In this document: piece by piece, positions 25,294 through 32,448 of the stretch
Numbering within the stretch: position 1 is the first letter of the stretch
How the letters are laid out: each line of letters starts with the position of its first letter
Assembly (NCBI GenBank): GCA_028285385.1
Contig: JANQPR010000010.1
Span: 1 to 32,448, forward strand
Direction of reading: 5' to 3'
Source of the DNA: Phycisphaera sp.
GTDB lineage: Bacteria > Planctomycetota > Phycisphaerae > Phycisphaerales > Phycisphaeraceae
DNA: 32,448 nt
Made by a program: the position numbers and the translations under genes
Notes under the pieces: model-generated
What the model saw: only the letters and a program-made list of their open reading frames with translations
The model's database searches: none
Told to the model about the DNA's origin: nothing

Positions 25294-26715
25294 TCAATGC
25301 TCGGTGCTGAGCGGTCGCGTCACGATCGCTTGGACCAACCGGCCGAGTCGCAACACGAACACCACCAGCGCCGACGCCCCCGCGGGGTCGGCGCTTTTCT
25401 TCGGCCGCAACTGCCGCAACGCCGCGTCCGGGTCCACCGCGCGGCCGCGCGTCTTCACCGCCTCGACCGTTCCCGCTTCGCGGTGGTCCGCCAACCAACG
25501 CTTCACCTTCGCGGGCCTCCACGGCATCTCGGCCAGGACCTCGAACCACCGCCCGAACCACGCCGACGCCATCGGCGATGTCGCCGCCACCGCTGAGTCG
25601 CTCGACGCTTCCACGGTCGGCCGCGTGTCCGTGGTCAACAGCCCCAGCCCGGGGTGGAGCGTCGGCAGGCCCAGCCCGTGCAACAGCCCCGCCCGCTCGA
25701 TCGCCGGGTCGGCCACGACCAGGAACCGACCCAATGTCGATGTCGGGATGTCGCGCGCGTCGATCGCATCTCCGTACACCTCCCGCCACGCGCCGCCGAC
25801 TCGGACCACCACGGCCCGACGCGACGCGTCGTGCGCGACCGCCGGCGACTCACGCAACGCCCCGGTGAACCACGTCGCCTGCGTCAGCCTTCGGGCACCG
25901 CCAAGGCCTGACCCCGCCGACTCGCTGGTGAAACACAACTCCCCTTCGCCGAACGCGTCCCGTACCGCGTCCGCGTCCAGCCCCGGCGACAGCTTCATTG
26001 CCGCACCGGCGCTGCGCTCGATCAGCCGTCGCAACACCGCCGGCTCGGGTTCGAGTTCATCCAGTACGAACGCCCGTCGCGCGTGCGATTCTCCCGCGCT
26101 GAGTTTCCGCCGCGCCGGGTCGAGGTGGATCAACCGGTCGACGACACGCACCGCGCCGCCTTCGGCCACGTCTCGCAGGTCTGCCACGACCGAGCGCACG
26201 TCCAACCCGCCGTGCTTCGGTCGCTCAGGCCCGTTCGCCACGCCGCCAACACTGCCGTTCCACGCCGCCATCGCCGCCCGCACCGGATCCATGTCGACCG
26301 CCACCACGTCGGGCACGCCGCTGCCCGTGAACGCGAGCACGTCCGCCCCGACCCCGCAACCCAAGTCCAGCACCGGGCAACCGTGGCCCGCGTCGGCCAG
26401 CCGGGCGAACCGCGCCGCCTTCGGCCGGGCCGCGTCGAGCGAGGTCGCCTGCTCGACACCCTCCACGTCGGCGATCAAGCGATCGGCCAAGTCGCCGAAC
26501 TTTGCCGCCGCCTTCCGCCGCGCCGCCACCAGTTGCAACGCCACCCGCACTTCGTCCGCCGACCCCGACCGCCGCAGACGCGCCAACTCCGCCGGCCGGG
26601 TCGGGTCGGTCGCCGCCGCCGCGTCTAACAACGCACGGCCCGCCGCGACCCGCCGCCACGCCTCGAACTCGCCTGGTTCCACGGCCACAGACGCATCTTC
26701 CCACAAGCCCGCCAC
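25294..26715 (-). CDS. Class I SAM-dependent methyltransferase with THUMP-like C-terminus
   Basis: This protein has 473 aa. An Arg/Ala-rich helical N-terminus (about 1-105) is followed by a Rossmann methyltransferase core: motif I VLDLGCGVGADVLAF (about 115-129), motif II VVAVDMDPVRA, and the signature HLDPARRK near 198, which I know from the THUMP-like (PF18096-type) methyltransferase family. Next comes AAMKLSPGLD. The C-terminal segment (about 385-473) includes WFEVLAEMPWRPAKVKRWL and fits the THUMP-like RNA-binding domain. The substrate is probably RNA, but the modified base is unknown. The start is a GTG with AAGG 7 nt upstream. It is convergent with the PEP-CTERM gene (10-nt gap). Confidence 0.85.
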   Translation of the reverse strand: MAGLWEDASVAVEPGEFEAWRRVAAGRALLDAAAATDPTRPAELARLRRSGSADEVRVALQLVAARRKAAAKFGDLADRLIADVEGVEQATSLDAARPKAARFARLADAGHGCPVLDLGCGVGADVLAFTGSGVPDVVAVDMDPVRAAMAAWNGSVGGVANGPERPKHGGLDVRSVVADLRDVAEGGAVRVVDRLIHLDPARRKLSAGESHARRAFVLDELEPEPAVLRRLIERSAGAAMKLSPGLDADAVRDAFGEGELCFTSESAGSGLGGARRLTQATWFTGALRESPAVAHDASRRAVVVRVGGAWREVYGDAIDARDIPTSTLGRFLVVADPAIERAGLLHGLGLPTLHPGLGLLTTDTRPTVEASSDSAVAATSPMASAWFGRWFEVLAEMPWRPAKVKRWLADHREAGTVEAVKTRGRAVDPDAALRQLRPKKSADPAGASALVVFVLRLGRLVQAIVTRPLSTEH

Positions 26716-26853
26716 CCGCCCGCCTTGGCCAATAATCCCACTCCACGCGGCCGGGAAACCCCGAAGGCCTCAAGTTTTCCACGGATTCCGCCGATCTTCC
26801 CCGATGGTGTCGGCCGCGCCGTGCCGCCAGTGTTGCGTTCACCGGAGCCCGCC

Positions 26854-27174
26854 ATGAGCGCCATCGGAACCAGCTACGCCGCCGGCGTTGCGCAGACCGC
26901 GCACGCCGCCCAGCAGGTCGCCCGCCAACGCGACAAGGCCCGCACCGACCGCGCGGGCGACCAGGCCGACTTCGCCCGGCTCGTGGCCGAACGCCTCGAC
27001 GCCCCCGAAGACGCCGCCGACCCCGACGCCGAACTCCCCGACCGCCAGGCCCCTGGCTACGAACAGCTCTATCCGCTGCCCGAAGGCGAAACCCCCGCCC
27101 CGTCACCCGATCCCGAAACCGACGCGCCCGTGACCCCCGTCGCCGACTTCCAGCACATCGACGTGCAGGCCTAA
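26854..27174 (+). CDS. Small uncharacterised cytoplasmic protein
   Basis: This protein has 106 aa. There is no signal or membrane segment. The first 50 residues form an Ala/Gln/Arg helix (GVAQTAHAAQQVARQRDKAR) that could be a coiled coil. The second half is acidic, Pro-rich and probably unstructured, and it ends with DFQHIDVQA. The start is firm: GGAG lies 6 nt before the ATG. It is divergent from the methyltransferase and 102 nt upstream of rmuC. I recognise no domain. The general pattern of a short helix plus a Pro/Asp tail suggests a binding partner rather than an enzyme. Confidence 0.75.
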   Translation: MSAIGTSYAAGVAQTAHAAQQVARQRDKARTDRAGDQADFARLVAERLDAPEDAADPDAELPDRQAPGYEQLYPLPEGETPAPSPDPETDAPVTPVADFQHIDVQA

Positions 27175-27264
27175 AGCCCGCCGACGCGAGTAACCCGAGC
27201 CTCGGTGGGGTGGACTCGTCGCTGCACGACCCCAACGCAACCCAAACCGAACCCGTGACACCGG

Positions 27265-27270
27265 TACAAT
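27265..27270 (+). promoter_or_regulatory. -10-like box for rmuC (leaderless spacing)
   Basis: TACAAT followed by CCGGCG (6 nt) and then the rmuC ATG. No Shine-Dalgarno is seen in the preceding 20 nt. Confidence 0.5.
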
Positions 27271-27276
27271 CCGGCG

Positions 27277-28647
27277 ATGCTCGAGATCGCGCTGGCCGTG
27301 GTGAGTGTGCTGTGCGTCGCCGTCACGGTGGCCGCGCTGCTGCTGGTCCGGGCGGTGTCAGCCAGCCGAAACACCGTCGCCGAGCGCGAACGCGCGATCG
27401 AGAGCTACCTCGACCAGTTAGACGTTGAGCAGCAACGCATCGCCGAGTTGGACAAACAGCTCGCGTTGGCCCAGCAGGCCGAGGCCGACTTCGAGCGTCG
27501 CCAGGCCGAGAGTGAGCAACGATTCCGTGAGTCGCTCAAGAAGGCCGACGACGCCTCCCGCGAGGCGTTCAAAGCGCTGGCCGGAGACACACTCAAGTCC
27601 GCGACCGACGAGTTCCTCAAGCGGGCCGAGCAGACCTTCGCCGGGAAGCAGAAGGACGCAGCGACCGAGCTCGACAAACGGAAGCTCGCGATCGAGGCGC
27701 TCGTCAAACCCGTACAGGAAAAACTCGTCGAGGCCACCCGCGCGATCGGCGAGATCGAGAAGTCGCGGAAGGAAGCCTACGGCGGGCTCCGTCAACAGAT
27801 CGGCGCCATGGTTGAAGACCAGAAACGCCTCCGTGACGAGACCGCCAACCTCGTCAAGGCGTTGCGTCGGCCCGAGGTCCGCGGGCAGTGGGGCGAGCTG
27901 CAGCTACGCCGCGTCGCGGAGCTCGCGGGCATGGCCCGGCACTGCGACTTCGTCGAGCAGAGCGTGGCCGACACCACCGGGGGCGGCGGGCTGCGCCCCG
28001 ACATGGTCGTGCAGTTGCCGGGAGGGCGAGAAATCGTCGTCGACGCCAAGACGCCGATCACTGCGTTCATCGACGCCGCCGAGGCCACCGACGACGCCGA
28101 CCGCGACACCGCGCTGCAACGCCACGTCCGCCACATCGAGGACAAGGTCGCCGAGCTCGGCAGCAAGCGGTACCAGGACCACTTCCAGACCGCCGACTTC
28201 GTGGTTTTGTTCATCCCGGGGGAGTCGTTCCTGTACGCCGCGGCGCAGCGTAAACCCGACCTGATCGAGAGCGCGATGAACCGCAACGTCGTGATCGCCA
28301 CGCCGACGACGCTGGTGTCGCTGCTCAAGGTCGTCGCGTTGGGTTGGCGGGAAGAGCAGCTCGCCGACAACGCCAAGCAGATCCGCGACCTCGGGCAGGA
28401 GCTGCACAAGCGCGTCGCCACGCTCACGCAGCACCTCGAAAACCTCGGCAAGGCGGTCGGCAAGACCGTCGAGCACTACAACAAGTTCGTGGGCAGCTTC
28501 GAGACCCAAGTCGTCAGCCAGACCCGCAAGTTTCAGGAGCTCGGCGCCGACTCGCCGAAGGAACTCCCCGCCGAGGGCGAGATCACCGTGGTCGAGACCG
28601 TGCCGCGCGAAACGAAGCCGGTGGGAACCACCGATGAACCCGGATGA
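27277..28647 (+). CDS. rmuC: DNA recombination protein RmuC
   Basis: RmuC-family proteins limit recombination at inverted repeats and carry a nuclease-like core. This one has 456 aa. An N-terminal membrane helix (about 2-26) is followed by a coiled coil (about 30-150, rich in Glu/Arg/Gln). The RmuC domain (about 155-430) has RGQWGELQLRRVAELAGM, GLRPDMVVQLPGGREIVVDAKTP, FIPGESFLYAAAQ and ATPTTLVSLLKVVALGWREEQ. The Asp and the D-A-K of VVDAKTP correspond to the nuclease-like motif. The last few codons and the stop lie inside a dispersed repeat (28621-28655), so the C-terminal tail may have been altered by repeat insertion. The start has a TACAAT box 6 nt before it. Confidence 0.95.
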   Translation: MLEIALAVVSVLCVAVTVAALLLVRAVSASRNTVAERERAIESYLDQLDVEQQRIAELDKQLALAQQAEADFERRQAESEQRFRESLKKADDASREAFKALAGDTLKSATDEFLKRAEQTFAGKQKDAATELDKRKLAIEALVKPVQEKLVEATRAIGEIEKSRKEAYGGLRQQIGAMVEDQKRLRDETANLVKALRRPEVRGQWGELQLRRVAELAGMARHCDFVEQSVADTTGGGGLRPDMVVQLPGGREIVVDAKTPITAFIDAAEATDDADRDTALQRHVRHIEDKVAELGSKRYQDHFQTADFVVLFIPGESFLYAAAQRKPDLIESAMNRNVVIATPTTLVSLLKVVALGWREEQLADNAKQIRDLGQELHKRVATLTQHLENLGKAVGKTVEHYNKFVGSFETQVVSQTRKFQELGADSPKELPAEGEITVVETVPRETKPVGTTDEPG

Positions 28648-28655
28648 ACATGGAT
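28621..28655 (+). repeat. Dispersed repeat, copy 1
   Basis: A 35-nt copy of a repeat with the core ACCACCGATGAAC followed by CGGATG. It contains the rmuC stop. An inverted second copy lies at 28923-28956. The ATGAACACGGATG-type core resembles short repeats I have seen scattered in planctomycete genomes; that is recollection rather than a search result. Confidence 0.7.
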
Positions 28656-28659
28656 GGGT

Positions 28660-28944
28660 TCAACTCTTCGTACTGTCTTCGAGGAAGCCATGGATGAGAG
28701 ATTGAATCCGTTTTGACTTCGCGGCCAGGGTCAGGAATAAGCCACCGCCCATCAGAACCACCACCGCAATCCACTTGCCCCGGCCCGGGTTCCACCCAAC
28801 CCAATCGGCAAGGACAAAGACCAATCCGACCGCGAACATAAGCAATCCAAGAACGCGGACAACCCATATCCGCTCACGATTAGATACCGAAGAGGTAGGT
28901 GCGCGAAAAGTCTCGTGCTCGGATCGGTGTCCATCCGTGTTCAT
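28660..28944 (-). CDS. Small two-helix membrane protein between inverted repeats
   Basis: An ORF of 94 aa from ATG 28944, or 98 aa from GTG 28956. Two membrane helices are clear (IWVVRVLGLLMFAVGLVFVLADW and KWIAVVVLMGGGLFLTL, read as two segments), with a basic tail. Its N-terminal codons lie within repeat copy 2 (28923-28956) and give MNTDGHRSEH, so the annotated start may be repeat-derived and the true start could be further in. GC content is low relative to neighbours. No family is recognised. It is convergent with rmuC, whose stop is 12 nt from its own. Confidence 0.5.
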   Translation of the reverse strand: MNTDGHRSEHETFRAPTSSVSNRERIWVVRVLGLLMFAVGLVFVLADWVGWNPGRGKWIAVVVLMGGGLFLTLAAKSKRIQSLIHGFLEDSTKS

Positions 28945-28956
28945 CGGTGGTCCCAC
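28923..28956 (-). repeat. Dispersed repeat, copy 2 (inverted)
   Basis: A 34-nt copy, inverted relative to 28621-28655. Aligned on its own strand it matches copy 1 with one single-base gap and a handful of substitutions. The two copies bracket about 267 nt that hold the two-helix ORF. Confidence 0.7.
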
Positions 28957-28968
28957 ATTCCACGGTCC

Positions 28969-29253
28969 TTAAACCAAAGCGGGCAGTTCCGTGTCAACCT
29001 CGGGGAAGTAGCGTCGGATCACCGAGCAGTCGAAGCGTTCGAGGATCTCCGTGGCCGACTCGCGGTCGAGCAGGAAACGGAAGCAGGCGTCAACGACCTT
29101 GCTCGGCGGGACCCGGCCGTGGGACCAGAGGTCGTAGTCTTGGAACGAGAGCGTGACACGGTGGGTGTGGGTCTTGCCCTCGGCGAATACGCGGACGTCG
29201 TACGCCCAGTGCGTGGCGGTCTCGGTTTCGGTGCCGACTTCGATCTCGGGCAT
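28969..29253 (-). CDS. Conserved-looking small unknown protein
   Basis: This protein has 94 aa, with no signal or helix segment. The sequence begins MPEIEVGTETETATHWAYDV, then a beta-rich half (RVFAEGKTHTHRVTLSFQDYDLW), then a helical end (VVDACFRFLLDRESATEILERFDCSVIRRYFPE). It reads like a folded, conserved domain, and I have a sense of similar proteins in other bacteria but cannot name a family. There is no Shine-Dalgarno; TAAGAT ends 6 nt before the ATG. The Minf_1886-type gene ends 80 nt upstream on the same strand. Confidence 0.8.
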   Translation of the reverse strand: MPEIEVGTETETATHWAYDVRVFAEGKTHTHRVTLSFQDYDLWSHGRVPPSKVVDACFRFLLDRESATEILERFDCSVIRRYFPEVDTELPALV

Positions 29254-29259
29254 GGGCGG

Positions 29260-29265
29260 ATCTTA
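29260..29265 (-). promoter_or_regulatory. -10-like box for the 94-aa gene (leaderless spacing)
   Basis: TAAGAT on the minus strand, then CCGCCC (6 nt), then the ATG. No ribosome-binding site is visible. Confidence 0.5.
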
Positions 29266-29333
29266 CGCAAACGATGCCGTGCACTGCGTCGCGTGGCAAC
29301 GCAGCTAAGCAGAAACAAGTTCAACGATCCGTG

Positions 29334-29738
29334 TCAGCTCAGCACCAGCGTCTGCGGGCCGAACGCTTCGCGGAAGTCGAAGACGCCGTGGAAGTCTTCG
29401 AGCCGGTCGCCGTCGGTCTTGTGCATCATGCCCGAGTCGACCATGGCGAAGACGATCCGGCCGAAGTCCTCGCAGCGGTGGATACCCCAGTGCCGCAGCA
29501 CCGCCGCGGCCATAAGCCCGTACTGGTCGATCGCGTAGTCCCGCAGCCCTTCGCAGAGCTGACGCCCCGAAACGTGCCGGCTGGACGTGGCCGGGTCCTC
29601 CTCGAGCAAGGCCGGGTCGTCCTCCGGCTCGCCATGGATCCCGCGCACGGTGCGGTCCAGGCCCCGCTGCACGAAGAGAAACGCCTCGAGCGGGTACTTG
29701 GTGGACTTCACGGCATCGAGTAGTTCGACCGAAGGCAT
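29334..29738 (-). CDS. Minf_1886 family protein (TIGR04138-type)
   Basis: This protein has 134 aa and belongs to a family of unknown function known mainly from Planctomycetes and Verrucomicrobia. Features are YPLEAFLFVQRGLDRTV near the start, HVSGRQLCEGLRDYAIDQYGLMAAAVLRHWGIHRCEDFGRIVFAMVDSG in the centre (given here as one run of short motifs), and DFHGVFDFREAF near the end. Length matches the family's usual 130-150. It is cytoplasmic by appearance. ATG 29738 was chosen over the longer frame (to 29822) because TATAAT ends exactly 6 nt before it and the extra residues look non-conserved. Its presence supports the planctomycete assignment. Confidence 0.85.
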   Translation of the reverse strand: MPSVELLDAVKSTKYPLEAFLFVQRGLDRTVRGIHGEPEDDPALLEEDPATSSRHVSGRQLCEGLRDYAIDQYGLMAAAVLRHWGIHRCEDFGRIVFAMVDSGMMHKTDGDRLEDFHGVFDFREAFGPQTLVLS

Positions 29739-29744
29739 GCCCTG

Positions 29745-29750
29745 ATTATA
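29745..29750 (-). promoter_or_regulatory. -10 box for the Minf_1886 gene (leaderless spacing)
   Basis: A perfect TATAAT on the minus strand, then CAGGGC (6 nt), then the ATG. In such GC-rich DNA a perfect -10 at this place is striking. No ribosome-binding site and no good -35 are seen. Confidence 0.6.
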
Positions 29751-29876
29751 AACCCAAAGAAACTCGGCGAGGCGAGAGTCATCAACCAGCAAAATGCCAC
29801 GGCCGACACGCAGGTTGAGCACGGGACGACCGCCGTGTTCCCTGTGTTGCTTGCGTTGCCCGACTTTCCTGCGTTC

Positions 29877-30575
29877 TCAGAAACCGCCGCTGCGCATCGC
29901 GTCGACCGACCGAGGGAACGGGTAACGCGCGAACAGCGCCGTCGGTGCCGAGTCCCACATCCACACGGCCGGGTAGACGTCGCCGGCGAAGCCCGCCTCG
30001 TGCATGACCTGCAGCACGCGCTCGAACGACGGCTCGTCGGTCGAGCCCTCGTTCTCGATCAGCCTGTTCGAGCGGGCGCCTAGGAACGAGACGGACGCGG
30101 TCGGCACCCGGTCGTGCTTCCGCTGGATCATCTCCCGCACGACGCCGAAGCCCTCGGCGAGGTCGTCGAGTGTCATGGTCTCCCGGTCGGTCGGGCGGAG
30201 CAGCGCGAGCACCTCGACGGTGTCGAAGTCGTACTTGAGCACGGTCGTCTGCTGCCGGCCGACGAACTGCCGGGCGTGCTGGGTGATCGCCTCGGCCGAC
30301 CAGGGCGACGCCGGGAGCAGCGCCGCAAGCTGACCGATGATGCCGTGGGCGTTGTTGTCGGTGTTGACGGCACAGACCAGCGAGCGGTACCGCCCGGCGA
30401 GCAGGTCATCCAGCAGGTGCTGGCCCCACATGATGCGCAGGCGCGGCGTCGTGTCGGGGCGGGTCGGGTTGCCGCCCTCGGGCACGATGACGAGCTTCTC
30501 GGAGAGGTTGTCTTCGGTGACGAGGCGGTCGCCGTCGCCGTCGTAGATCCGGCCGGGGCGCGTGGTGGTGGGCAT
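29877..30575 (-). CDS. Unknown cytoplasmic protein
   Basis: This protein has 232 aa with no signal or membrane helix. Apparent conserved-type segments are RLRIMWGQHLLDDLLAGRYRSLVCAVNTDNN, GIIGQLAALLPASPWSAEAITQHARQF, VLKYDFDTVEVLALLRP and LAEGFGVVREMIQRKHDRVPTASVSFLGARSNRL (each read as short motifs). They suggest a compact alpha/beta fold. I do not recognise the family and assign no function. The start is firm: GGAG lies 6 nt before the ATG. The Minf_1886 and 94-aa genes follow on the same strand, but each seems to have its own promoter. Confidence 0.8.
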   Translation of the reverse strand: MPTTTRPGRIYDGDGDRLVTEDNLSEKLVIVPEGGNPTRPDTTPRLRIMWGQHLLDDLLAGRYRSLVCAVNTDNNAHGIIGQLAALLPASPWSAEAITQHARQFVGRQQTTVLKYDFDTVEVLALLRPTDRETMTLDDLAEGFGVVREMIQRKHDRVPTASVSFLGARSNRLIENEGSTDEPSFERVLQVMHEAGFAGDVYPAVWMWDSAPTALFARYPFPRSVDAMRSGGF

Positions 30576-30712
30576 GGCGAACTCCGTGCGTGATAGGTCG
30601 TCGACAGAAGCAGGAGGCGTGATGGCGTCCGATAGACCGTGGGGCGCCGCTGCCGATCGGACAAAACGCCAGTGTATCGCGCGGCCCGGTAGGCCCCGAG
30701 CGTGGGCCGGCC

Positions 30713-30718
30713 TACGAT
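30713..30718 (+). promoter_or_regulatory. -10-like box for the YhhQ-type gene (leaderless spacing)
   Basis: TACGAT followed by CGGCCC (6 nt) and then the GTG start at 30725. There is no Shine-Dalgarno. A palindrome-like GGCCGG..CGGCCC surrounds it. It lies in a 149-nt divergent region with the 232-aa gene. Confidence 0.45.
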
Positions 30719-30724
30719 CGGCCC

Positions 30725-31642
30725 GTGACTCCGACGCCCAGCCACCGCTTCGACGCGTTGCCGCCCCTCGCGCCCGAAGTCCTGCAACGCCGACGGGAGC
30801 GGGTGTTCCTGGTCATGGCCGGGCTGTTCCTCGGCACGCTGACGCTGCTGAACGTGCTCGGCATCAGCCGGTTCATCGTGCTGGGCAGCTGGGGCCCGCT
30901 CACCGAGGGCGGCGAATGGGTGCTCCGTCTCGGAGAGCCAAACTTCATCTCGAACGTCAACTTCGCGCTGGCCGTCGGCGTGCTGCCTTACCCGCTGACG
31001 TTCCTCTGCACCGACCTGATCTCCGAGTTCTACGGGCGCAAACGCGCGAACTTCCTGGTGTGGGTCGGGCTGCTGCTGAACCTGTGGGTGATCTTCATCC
31101 TCTGGCTCGGCGGGGCGCTGCCGGGCTTCGTCGACAACGATCCGGCGACCGGCTTCCCGCCCCAACCTGTTTACGACGCCGAGAAGGGCGCGTACGTCGA
31201 GACCGGCTGGACCTTCTACCAGATCCAGTTCTTGACTTTCGGCGCCGTTGTCGCGTCGATGGTCGCGTACCTCGTGGCGCAGTTCGTCGATGTGCAGGTG
31301 TTCCACTTCTGGAAGTGGATCACCAACGGGAAGGCGCTCTGGCTGCGCAACAACGGCTCGACGTTGATCTCGCAGGCGGTGGACACGGTCGCGGTGATCA
31401 CGATCACGCACTTCTACGCCCACGCGCTTCCGGTCGACGAGACCGAAGCGATCTGGCCGCAGCTCTGGCTGTTCATTGCGACGGGTTACGTGTTCAAGCT
31501 GCTGTCCGCGTTGCTGGACACGCCGGTGATATACGCCGTGGTGTACTTCCTGTCGCCGTACCTGCGGATCGACCCGACGCTGAACCACGACGGCGGCGAG
31601 CACCCGCTGCCGATGTTCATCGAGCGTGAAGCCGGTGATTGA
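30725..31642 (+). CDS. Queuosine-precursor transporter, YhhQ/VUT family
   Basis: This is an integral membrane protein of 305 aa in the VUT_1 (YhhQ) family, which imports queuine or preQ precursors for tRNA modification. About six membrane helices are visible, including FLVMAGLFLGTLTLLNVLGISRF, VGVLPYPLTFLCTDLISEFYGRKRA (the family hallmark), and FLTFGAVVASMVAYLVAQFVDV. HFWKWITNGKALWLRNNGSTLISQAVDT, another hallmark, follows. It is longer than E. coli YhhQ (about 220 aa) because of an N-terminal extension and a larger loop between helices 3 and 4. The GTG start has a -10-like box 6 nt upstream. Its end overlaps the next gene by 17 nt. Confidence 0.93.
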   Translation: MTPTPSHRFDALPPLAPEVLQRRRERVFLVMAGLFLGTLTLLNVLGISRFIVLGSWGPLTEGGEWVLRLGEPNFISNVNFALAVGVLPYPLTFLCTDLISEFYGRKRANFLVWVGLLLNLWVIFILWLGGALPGFVDNDPATGFPPQPVYDAEKGAYVETGWTFYQIQFLTFGAVVASMVAYLVAQFVDVQVFHFWKWITNGKALWLRNNGSTLISQAVDTVAVITITHFYAHALPVDETEAIWPQLWLFIATGYVFKLLSALLDTPVIYAVVYFLSPYLRIDPTLNHDGGEHPLPMFIEREAGD

Positions 31643-32234
31643 CCGGCCCGACGAAACACGGCGCACCAAGGCCGAGTGGCGTGAGGCGCTGACGGCGCAG
31701 CGGTCCGCGTTGTCCGAGGCGGGGCGCGAGGCGGCTTCCACGGCGATCCGGGAACGGGTGCTGCAACTGCCAGACGTGAGATCGGCCCGCACCGTGCTGG
31801 CCTACGCGTCGGTCGCGCCCGAGGTCGAGACGTACCGATTGATCGAGGCGTTGCTGGCAGCCGACCGTGGAGTTTCGTTGCCGGTGATCGGTGCCGGCCA
31901 CGCGATGGACGCGTATCGCATCCACGCGTTGAGCGATCTAACGCCGGACCGGTTCGGCATCCTGGCCCCGACCGAAGCACGGCGAACGGAGGACGACCGG
32001 GTCGAGTGGCCCGGGGTGGTCTTGGTCCCGGGGCTTGGGTTCGATGCGACCAGCGGGCACCGACTTGGCCGTGGATCGGGCTACTACGACCGGTATCTCG
32101 CGGAACGCCCCGACACGGTCGCGGTCGGGTTGGCGTTCGACGAACAAGTTGTGTCTGCGTTGCCCTTCGACGGGCACGACGTGCCGATGGGGGTGTTGGT
32201 GACACCGACACGGACGATCCGGTTTGCGGGTTGA
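31626..32234 (+). CDS. 5-formyltetrahydrofolate cyclo-ligase
   Basis: This enzyme converts 5-formyl-THF to 5,10-methenyl-THF using ATP. It has 202 aa, the usual size. It has the N-terminal RTKAEWREALTAQRSAL, the middle VLAYASVAPEVETYRLIEAL, the signature PGLGFDATSGHRLGRGSGYYDRYLA (read as PGLGFD and GRGSGYYDRY), and near the end GLAFDEQVV and HDVPMGVLVT. The GTG start at 31626 overlaps the transporter by 17 nt; an in-frame GTG at 31635 is an equally good start. Overlap points to cotranscription with the transporter. In E. coli the gene is ygfA/fau. Confidence 0.94.
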   Translation: MKPVIDRPDETRRTKAEWREALTAQRSALSEAGREAASTAIRERVLQLPDVRSARTVLAYASVAPEVETYRLIEALLAADRGVSLPVIGAGHAMDAYRIHALSDLTPDRFGILAPTEARRTEDDRVEWPGVVLVPGLGFDATSGHRLGRGSGYYDRYLAERPDTVAVGLAFDEQVVSALPFDGHDVPMGVLVTPTRTIRFAG

Positions 32235-32325
32235 TCCACGGCACGGTCGACGGAACGAATCGCTCTAACTCGCTGCGGTAAACTGCGCCCCGCGTTCAGC
32301 GGCAGCGACGCGGCGCAGGCCACTC

Positions 32326-32448
32326 ATGCTCGACCAGGTCCGACAACTCGGCGCGGCGGTGACCGGGCGCATCGAGGCGTTCGGTGTGTTCGCGCGGTTC
32401 AGCGCCGCGGCGGCGCGCTGGACGGTCTTCGGCGGGCCGGTCGCGACG
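32326..32448 (+). CDS. Probable MlaE-family ABC permease (3'-partial)
   Basis: Only 41 codons are visible: an N-terminal stretch including IEAFGVFARFSAAAARWTVF. This resembles the short amphipathic N-terminus of MlaE-type permeases, which work in lipid transport to or from the outer membrane. The evidence is thin because the conserved core is outside the window. A TAAACT at 32279-32284 might be its -10, giving a short leader. The ATG at 32326 has only a weak AGG before it. Confidence 0.4.
   Translation, partial: MLDQVRQLGAAVTGRIEAFGVFARFSAAAARWTVFGGPVAT

Noticed and set aside
30173..31792. Long minus-strand frame across the YhhQ-type gene and the 232-aa gene
   Set aside because: It overlaps two well-supported genes and has only shadow-like composition.

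Overview
The window is about 32 kb of high-GC bacterial DNA (roughly 70% by eye) that most resembles a planctomycete of the class Phycisphaerae. The reasons are two PEP-CTERM-type C-terminal anchors (V/I-PEPTT, a hydrophobic run, then an Arg cluster), a member of the Planctomycetes/Verrucomicrobia-restricted Minf_1886 family, and a flotillin. This placement is an inference; no rRNA or tRNA gene is visible. Both window edges cut genes: a multi-PAS histidine kinase on the left and a probable MlaE-type permease on the right.

Layout. 0-3.1 kb: multi-PAS sensor kinase and NarL-type response regulator (+). 3.1-7.8 kb: RND pump and membrane-fusion protein (-), with no outer-membrane channel gene. 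8.0-11.8 kb: two divergent genes that look like sugar-transfer enzymes. 11.9-14.9 kb: purK followed by an ECF sigma factor, a membrane-anchored protein and an acidic secreted protein (-); the last three are joined by 4-nt overlaps. 14.9-16.7 kb: lipoprotein-like MsrB, then two unknown membrane proteins in a lower-GC patch. 16.7-23.7 kb (-): flotillin with a coupled three-helix membrane protein, a von Willebrand A protein, a PEP-CTERM sugar dehydrogenase and citrate synthase with a coupled four-helix protein. 24.0-28.6 kb: a second PEP-CTERM protein, a THUMP-like methyltransferase, a small unknown protein and RmuC. 28.6-30.6 kb: small conserved unknowns, including Minf_1886, next to a short repeat-flanked two-helix ORF. 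30.7-32.4 kb (+): YhhQ-type queuosine-precursor transporter, 5-formyltetrahydrofolate cyclo-ligase, probable MlaE.

The most unusual signal is in the start regions. Many genes have a clear GGAG-type ribosome-binding site. Six genes that lack one (purK, the 178-aa membrane protein, rmuC, the 94-aa protein, the Minf_1886 protein and the YhhQ-type transporter) each have a TANNNT -10-like hexamer exactly 6 nt before the start codon; msrB has one 5 nt before. This is the spacing expected for leaderless mRNAs. Other points of note are an inverted pair of 34-35 bp repeats around a small two-helix ORF, a flotillin coupled to a small membrane protein where NfeD is often found, and a near-perfect 32-bp inverted repeat at the left edge that may be an assembly fold-back.

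No CRISPR array, prophage, insertion sequence, tRNA or rRNA was seen. I did not find one obvious new multi-gene system; the best leads are the coupled small membrane proteins, the sigma-factor cassette and the leaderless start architecture.
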